64,000 nucleotides of DNA from an uncultured Spirochaetaceae bacterium (GTDB lineage Bacteria; Spirochaetota; Spirochaetia; Sphaerochaetales; Sphaerochaetaceae): the NCBI GenBank assembly GCA_944389025.1, contig CALXKU010000010.1, positions 22,523 to 86,522 of the forward strand, given 5' to 3'. The notes below the pieces were generated by a model. It did no database searches and was not told where the DNA came from. It worked only from the letters and a program-made list of their open reading frames with translations. Positions 59,609 to 64,000 of this stretch are shown piece after piece. How positions within the stretch are numbered: the stretch's first letter is position 1; every line of letters starts with the position of its first letter. Made by a program: the position numbers and the translations under genes.

Positions 59609-60490
59609 ATGAGTTATATCGACATACTTATAGAGAGTGCTGAGAAGAGTGGAAACAACATCTGCATGGGCCTTGATCCGATTGTGGATGTGCTTCCTTT
59701 CAAGGAACTTGATGTTGCTGAGCGTATTACGAAGTATTTTGACACGCTCTTTTCAAAGATGGTGGACGAAAAGCTTTCTCCTGCGGCTTTCAAACCGAAT
59801 CTGGGCTACTATGCCGCACTTGACAGGCCTAGAGAAGGTAAATTTGATGGCTCAATTGCTCTTGCTCATGTGATGGATGCTCTTGAGAGCTATTTCCCTG
59901 GCATTCCTGTGATTCTTGACAGCAAGAGGGGGGACATCGCGAGAAGCAGTGGAAACTATGCGAAAGAGGCGTTTGATTCCTGGAAGGCGGATGCTGTGAC
60001 AGTCTCCCCGTACATGGGAAGCGACAGCGTTCTTCCCTTCGCGTTCGAGGGTAAGGGAATGTATGTCCTTAACCGTACGAGCAACCCGGGAAGCGCTGAG
60101 ATTCAGAACAGGAGCATGCTAGACTCGGTCGATGAGCATGATGTCTATCCTCTTTACATCGCGGTAAGCCATGCGATTGTAATCTGGGCAGAGCAGCATA
60201 AGGGAACAGGCGCTGTAGTAGGGGCCACGAACATGAGGGAGTTTGCGGATATCGCGAAATATTTCTCAGGTAAGGAGATTCCCATGCTCATCCCAGGTGT
60301 TGGAAGTCAGGGAGGAAGCGCAAGCGATGTCATGTCTGCCATGGCTGATGTCTCTTATGATAAGAGGCTTGCGAGAATCAACTCATCCAGCGGACTTACA
60401 CATCCATGGAAGAAAGGTGATGCACCAAGCGGATGGCTTGACATGTGCATATCCAGCATAAGAGCACTCATAAGGGAGGCATCACTTTAA
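59609..60490 (+). CDS. pyrF: Orotidine 5'-phosphate decarboxylase (long type)
   Basis: A 293-residue TIM-barrel enzyme producing UMP from OMP. Seen: NICMGLDPIVDVLPF near residue 18, FKPNLGYYAALD, the catalytic VILDSKRGDIARSSGNYA with the Asp-Lys-Asp array, VSPYMGSDSVLPF, and the C-terminal LIPGVGSQGGS. This is the longer type 2 family rather than the 230-residue E. coli form. The start at 59609 follows GGAG. Its TAA stop overlaps the pyrDK ATG by one base. Confidence 0.95.
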   Translation: MSYIDILIESAEKSGNNICMGLDPIVDVLPFKELDVAERITKYFDTLFSKMVDEKLSPAAFKPNLGYYAALDRPREGKFDGSIALAHVMDALESYFPGIPVILDSKRGDIARSSGNYAKEAFDSWKADAVTVSPYMGSDSVLPFAFEGKGMYVLNRTSNPGSAEIQNRSMLDSVDEHDVYPLYIAVSHAIVIWAEQHKGTGAVVGATNMREFADIAKYFSGKEIPMLIPGVGSQGGSASDVMSAMADVSYDKRLARINSSSGLTHPWKKGDAPSGWLDMCISSIRALIREASL

Positions 60491-62163
60491 TGAACAGGGC
60501 TTACGAGCTTCTCCATTTAAATCATAAGAGGGGGGAAGTCATTCTTTCCACAGTCTCAGGGGTTGCTACGACGAAGAGCGAGCTCATTAGACTTTTCGAT
60601 AAGAAGATTCCTTCTGTTGACATAATAACTACGAAGAGCTTTCAGACGCGTCCTAACGATGGAAACAATATGCCTGTAATCACAAGCCCTAAACTTGGTG
60701 ATTTCGGAAATTCCGTAGGACTGAGGAATCCTGGAATGGAGAAAGCGTACCCTGAGCTTGAGACACTTAGGAAAGAAGGGCTGAGAGCTCTTCTCAATGT
60801 CTCAGTCTCAGCAAACAGCGTCGAGGATTTCGTCACCCTTGTTAAGAAGTTCGATCCTGTTGCAGACCTTATCGAGCTTAATCTCTCGTGCCCACATGCC
60901 GCCAAGGGCTATGGTGCCTCGATCGGAAGCGACCCGGAGCTTGTAAGGGAGTACATCGCGAGAATATGCGCGGCATATCCTGAGAGAAAGAGCCTCCTTG
61001 TTGCAAAGCTTACTCCGAATGTCGATGATATCGGGATGATAGCTAAAATCGCAATCGAGAGTGGGGCTGATGCTATCGCCGCAATCAACACCGTAGGCCC
61101 TAAGGAATACTACATTGATGGCAAGCCGATCCTTTTCAATAAGCTTGGAGGAAAAGGTGGAGCCAGCGGGGAATGGGTAAAAGAGCGCGCCCTTGAGTGC
61201 ATCAGGCAGATAAGGGACGAGATCGGAGATGAGCCGATAATCCTCGGAATGGGAGGAGTCAGCACGGCAGAGGATGCTAAAGCCATGATTGAGGCAGGAG
61301 CTGACAGCGTCGGAATCGGCTCTGCAATCTCCCGTGTGGATATGGCGGACTGGGCGTCCTATTTTGATGCCGTCAAGAGTGGCAAGGATGCAGGGCGGTA
61401 TCTCTCAAATGATCATAGCGCTATGGAGTACGAGAAGCATGTCATCCTTGATAAGACGATGTACTCTGAGGATACTTTCATACTCACCCTTAGCGGAAAA
61501 GGGAATTGCAAGGCGGGCGAGTTCTGCTTCCTTTTCTTCTCCGAGGCAGGGGAGAGACCTTTCTCTGTTGCGAAGAACGATCCGCTTACTTTCATCATAA
61601 AAATCCGCGGTCCTTTTACAAAGGCACTTAGCCAGCTTGCTAAGGGAGATGCTGTGTATACGAGGGGACTGTCGGGAAAGGAGATTGAGAACCCGAGAAC
61701 GAAGCGTGCCCTCCTCATAGGAGGTGGAACGGGAACGGTCGTTCTGAACCTTCTTGCAGAGAAGCTTAATAGGGAAGGCACAGTGATGGATATCAGGGTA
61801 GGTGTCCCATCTCTGGAGAAGGGACAGAAGGGACTTATGCAGGATGAGCTTGAGGCGTTCGGACGCTATACTGTGATAGCTGATGACGGAAAGCCTGGCA
61901 GGGTTCTTGATTCAATTACGAAAGATGACGTCGCCGGTGATACTGCAGCATATATCGTAGGACCTTCGGTGATGATGAGAAAGGCTGCCGAGATGCTTTC
62001 TTCCTATGGCCTTGATATAAAGCGTATCATGATAAGCCTTGAGAAGAACACTATGTGCGGTATCGGACTCTGCGGAGAGTGCGTATGCGGTGATAAGCTT
62101 ACATGCAAGGAGGGAACATTCCTTCCTTACAGCTACATAGTTGATAACAATCTGGAGATTTGA
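60490..62163 (+). CDS. pyrDK: Dihydroorotate dehydrogenase fusion: PyrD (class 1B) plus PyrK electron-transfer subunit
   Basis: A 557-residue fusion. Residues 1-310 are the FMN-binding catalytic part: TKSFQTRPNDGN, IELNLSCPHAAKGYG with the class 1B catalytic cysteine, AAINTVGPKEYY, and LGMGGVSTAEDAKAMIEAGAD. Residues about 325-557 are the FAD/[2Fe-2S] subunit normally made from a separate pyrK: the GERPFSVAKNDP flavin segment, LLIGGGTGTVVLNLL, and the cluster ligands in MCGIGLCGECVCGDKLTC. It passes electrons from dihydroorotate to NAD+. The ATG overlaps the pyrF stop by one base. Fusion keeps the two subunits equimolar. Confidence 0.95.
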   Translation: MNRAYELLHLNHKRGEVILSTVSGVATTKSELIRLFDKKIPSVDIITTKSFQTRPNDGNNMPVITSPKLGDFGNSVGLRNPGMEKAYPELETLRKEGLRALLNVSVSANSVEDFVTLVKKFDPVADLIELNLSCPHAAKGYGASIGSDPELVREYIARICAAYPERKSLLVAKLTPNVDDIGMIAKIAIESGADAIAAINTVGPKEYYIDGKPILFNKLGGKGGASGEWVKERALECIRQIRDEIGDEPIILGMGGVSTAEDAKAMIEAGADSVGIGSAISRVDMADWASYFDAVKSGKDAGRYLSNDHSAMEYEKHVILDKTMYSEDTFILTLSGKGNCKAGEFCFLFFSEAGERPFSVAKNDPLTFIIKIRGPFTKALSQLAKGDAVYTRGLSGKEIENPRTKRALLIGGGTGTVVLNLLAEKLNREGTVMDIRVGVPSLEKGQKGLMQDELEAFGRYTVIADDGKPGRVLDSITKDDVAGDTAAYIVGPSVMMRKAAEMLSSYGLDIKRIMISLEKNTMCGIGLCGECVCGDKLTCKEGTFLPYSYIVDNNLEI

Positions 62164-62164
62164 T

Positions 62165-63202
62165 GTGATAGATCCTCACGTGCATTTAAGGGACTGGAAT
62201 CAGAAGGATAAGGAGAGCGTCTCCCATGGCCTTAAGGTAGCAAAAGAGGCTGGAATCGACAGGGTTTTCGATATGCCCAATACGAATCCGCCTCTCATTG
62301 ACAGGGAAAGCATCCTTTCCCGTCTTTCCCTTGGCACTGAGGAGGCTGAGAAAATCGGCTCCTCCTACTCACTTTATGCGGGGCTTACGAGCGATGATGA
62401 GCAGATAAGGGCGATGGTAGCCCTTCACTCAGAGCTCTTTCCCCTTGTAATCGGACTTAAGATGTTCCTCTCCCATAGCACCGGAAATATGGGAATTACG
62501 GAAATAGAGTCTCAGCGCAAAGTGATAAGAACTCTTTGTGAGTTGAGCTATAAGGGTGTGCTTGCGGTGCATGCGGAGAAGGAGAGCCTTAATGACATGA
62601 GCCTTGAAGACCCTCTCGATTACTCAAGCCATTCCTCTGCACGTCCCGCGATAAGTGAAACGGAGTCCGTTCGCGATATTATAAGGTTTTGCGAGGAGGA
62701 AAAATTCCCAGGACACCTCCATATCTGTCACATCTCCACAGCCGATGCCGTAAAAGAGGTCGTTCAGGCTAAGGAGAGAGGCCTCTCGGTAAGCATGGGG
62801 GCCACTCCCCATCATGCGCTTTTAAGCAGCCTGGACGCGCATGATATGGAAAGAGGGCTTAAGATGAATCCGCCACTCAGATCTGAGAATGACAGGCTTT
62901 TCATCTACGAAGCTCTTAAAAGCGGTGTGATAGATAACGTTGAAAGCGATCATGCCCCTCACACCCTTGATGATAAGAGGAAAGGGGCCAGCGGAATACC
63001 GTGTTTTTCAGGGATGCTGCTGCTTTATCATAAGCTGAAAGAAGATGGGGTTTCGAGAGAAAGGCTTTTGGATCTCTTTGGTCGTAATGTGATAAAAATA
63101 TACGGCCTCAGGGATGAGGAAGTCCGTCTTCCCGATGATAGCGAAGAGCTCTTTTCAAAAGTCTCCGATGCCTATCCCATAAGGCCGTTCAAGTGGAGTT
63201 AA
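62165..63202 (+). CDS. pyrC: Dihydroorotase
   Basis: A 345-residue amidohydrolase that cyclises carbamoyl aspartate to dihydroorotate. Seen: the metal motif DPHVHLRDW at residues 3-11, FDMPNTNPPL, the lysine region LVIGLKMFLSHSTGNMG, metal histidines in AVHAEKES and HICHISTADAV, and the catalytic ESDHAPHTLDDK. It is short for the class I family (about 420 residues), lacking part of the C-terminal beta-sandwich. The start is the GTG at 62165, seven bases after GGAG and one base after the pyrDK stop. It is the last gene of the pyr operon. Confidence 0.93.
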   Translation: MIDPHVHLRDWNQKDKESVSHGLKVAKEAGIDRVFDMPNTNPPLIDRESILSRLSLGTEEAEKIGSSYSLYAGLTSDDEQIRAMVALHSELFPLVIGLKMFLSHSTGNMGITEIESQRKVIRTLCELSYKGVLAVHAEKESLNDMSLEDPLDYSSHSSARPAISETESVRDIIRFCEEEKFPGHLHICHISTADAVKEVVQAKERGLSVSMGATPHHALLSSLDAHDMERGLKMNPPLRSENDRLFIYEALKSGVIDNVESDHAPHTLDDKRKGASGIPCFSGMLLLYHKLKEDGVSRERLLDLFGRNVIKIYGLRDEEVRLPDDSEELFSKVSDAYPIRPFKWS

Positions 63203-63209
63203 GACTCTA

Positions 63210-63722
63210 TTAGAACTTGTATCCGATAGCAAGTTCAGGAATGAGAAGCGTCATGTCGAAGAAACCTCTCGTATTGTTTCCGAACTCTACGAAGTCCATG
63301 TTGACCTTTGCTCCGAATGCTGCATACATGCCATCTACTCCTGAGAAGTAAGCCATGAACATCGTCTTAACATCCGCTCCGAATGTTGTCCTGTTGCCCT
63401 GGATGAAGAAGTGAGGACCGACAGTAAGCATCATGTCGAAGTTGCCAACAGGTGTTGTATAAGCATATCCTGCTCCAATCCAGATGTTGCTTTTCTCAAT
63501 GAGACCAAGGTTTACATAGAAACCATTTCCCCTGTTGAGGATTACATCAGCCTCTGCGTTGAGCGATACGTCTGCTTCAAAGCTGGTGTTATTCTCATTG
63601 GCATTCAGATTCAGTGAGAACTGGTTCGTGGATGCTCCAAAAGAGAGTGCGACTTCAGTTGCGGCTGAAGCTGTGAATGTCACAGTAAGAAGAATAAGCA
63701 AAGCACAAATAATCTTTTTCAT
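63210..63722 (-). CDS. Small outer-membrane beta-barrel-type protein
   Basis: A 170-residue protein with a signal peptide (KKIICALLILLTVTFTASA) and AAGGAG before the ATG. The mature part is a series of amphipathic strands (EVALSFGASTNQFSLNLNANEN, GFYVNLGLIEKSNIWIGAGYAY, NFDMMLTVGPHFFIQG, MYAAFGAKVNMDFVEF) and ends ELAIGYKF with a C-terminal phenylalanine, the signature recognised by the outer-membrane assembly machinery. Probably an eight- to ten-stranded barrel. Function unknown. Convergent with pyrC, seven bases apart. Confidence 0.8.
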   Translation of the reverse strand: MKKIICALLILLTVTFTASAATEVALSFGASTNQFSLNLNANENNTSFEADVSLNAEADVILNRGNGFYVNLGLIEKSNIWIGAGYAYTTPVGNFDMMLTVGPHFFIQGNRTTFGADVKTMFMAYFSGVDGMYAAFGAKVNMDFVEFGNNTRGFFDMTLLIPELAIGYKF

Positions 63723-63758
63723 TTCCTGCTCCTTATCATTGCCATAATCTTATTTCTG

Positions 63759-63787
63759 ATAATAAGGTCATTTACTGTTTTGGGCAA
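63759..63787 (-). promoter_or_regulatory. Promoter of the beta-barrel protein gene
   Basis: Minus strand: TTGCCC (63782-63787), 17 bases, TATTAT (63759-63764), giving a leader of about 30 bases with AAGGAG. Confidence 0.65.
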
Positions 63788-63789
63788 TC

Positions 63790-64000
63790 TGGAAGAGTAT
63801 AAAATACGTCTAAAATGGTATGTATATTTTGTTAATATCGAAATAATTCTTTTATTTTCCATAACTACTCAATGAGTAATTCTGCTATAAAAAGTGGATA
63901 TCTTTAAAGCTGCATTTCAATTTATAAAAGAACCTGAATTCATAGGACTATAGAAAAATACGTTTGGAACGGCCATTTGTTGGCCGTTTCCTGCATTCTT
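63790..64000. other. AT-rich end region without a recognisable gene
   Basis: About 210 bases to the window edge contain no convincing gene. A perfect inverted repeat AACGGCCA-TTTGT-TGGCCGTT (63968-63988) near the edge could be a terminator or leader structure of a gene outside the window; only TTCCTGC follows it, so a Rho-independent terminator is not well supported. Confidence 0.4.

Noticed and set aside
63968..63988. Terminator at the right edge (AACGGCCA/TGGCCGTT)
   Set aside because: The stem is perfect but the following bases are TTCCTGC rather than a T-run and no gene ends just before it; its meaning depends on sequence beyond the window.
1..64000. CRISPR arrays, insertion sequences, prophage, toxin-antitoxin or defence islands
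   Set aside because: No regularly spaced repeats, transposase or integrase motifs, phage structural genes or recognised defence enzymes were seen; the codon style looks uniform throughout.

Overview
The window reads as a chromosomal stretch of a fermentative, diderm bacterium, most likely a spirochaete of the Sphaerochaeta/Treponema side. This is inferred from family-level features: an extended serine hydroxymethyltransferase, a long PRPP synthetase, a fused aspartate transcarbamylase PyrBI, a eukaryote-type hexokinase, a topoisomerase I with a repeat-type C-terminus, a UMP kinase of the short type, several lipoproteins and small beta-barrel-like proteins, and fermentative AdhE. Genes are tightly packed on both strands with many 4-base start/stop overlaps. 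I see no insertion sequence, prophage, CRISPR array or rRNA. One tRNA gene, tRNA-Arg(CCU), is present.

Layout. 0-4.3 kb (minus): the 5' part of adhE, then an ECF-type Gx membrane protein, a NusG-domain-II protein and a lipoprotein. 4.4-10.6 kb (plus): an exported protein, topA, a flavin-split-barrel protein, and a zinc/cadmium-type P-ATPase whose metal-binding domain is a separate small gene. 10.6-15.1 kb: tRNA-Arg, a stand-alone NusG paralogue, a CBS-ACT protein, an Smr protein with a repeat-bearing tail, a MATE exporter and infA. 15.2-22.1 kb: glyA, a dihydropyrimidinase joined to a HAD-cytidine deaminase fusion, a phospholipase-D-like lipoprotein, two exported proteins and rpiB. 22.2-30.5 kb: family II pyrophosphatase, rel, prmC-prfA, an AI-2E-family permease and sbcB.

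30.6-42.2 kb holds a sugar block (MFS permease, cytoplasmic GH3 glycosidase, hexokinase, pyridoxal-kinase-like and nucleosidase-like genes, pyruvate kinase), a patatin-like lipase, a PflX-like radical SAM protein and UMP kinase. 42.2-48.2 kb: an SSB-like protein, a thioredoxin-like protein lacking the first active-site cysteine, a lamin-tail lipoprotein, argH, prs and an aminotransferase. 48.3-53.0 kb is a four-gene overlapping operon led by a 992-residue protein of unknown function with a roughly 390-residue acidic middle. 53.1-57.1 kb has wza- and wzc-like polysaccharide export genes without glycosyltransferases. 57.2-63.2 kb is a pyrimidine operon (pyrBI, pyrE, pyrF, fused pyrDK, pyrC), apparently preceded by a leader peptide and attenuator. 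A small outer-membrane-type protein gene ends the window.

The main observations beyond the gene list are these. At least nine genes appear to be leaderless: a -10-like box lies 6-8 bases before the ATG and no Shine-Dalgarno is visible. The pyr operon has an E. coli pyrBI-like attenuator architecture. A perfect 16-bp palindrome overlaps the -10 of the polysaccharide promoter, and a perfect 10-bp-arm inverted repeat spans both the -10 and the ribosome-binding site of the thioredoxin-like gene. A HAD domain is fused to cytidine deaminase. The Smr protein carries six copies of a short F-x-x-I motif. All functional calls rest on motif reading without database searches.
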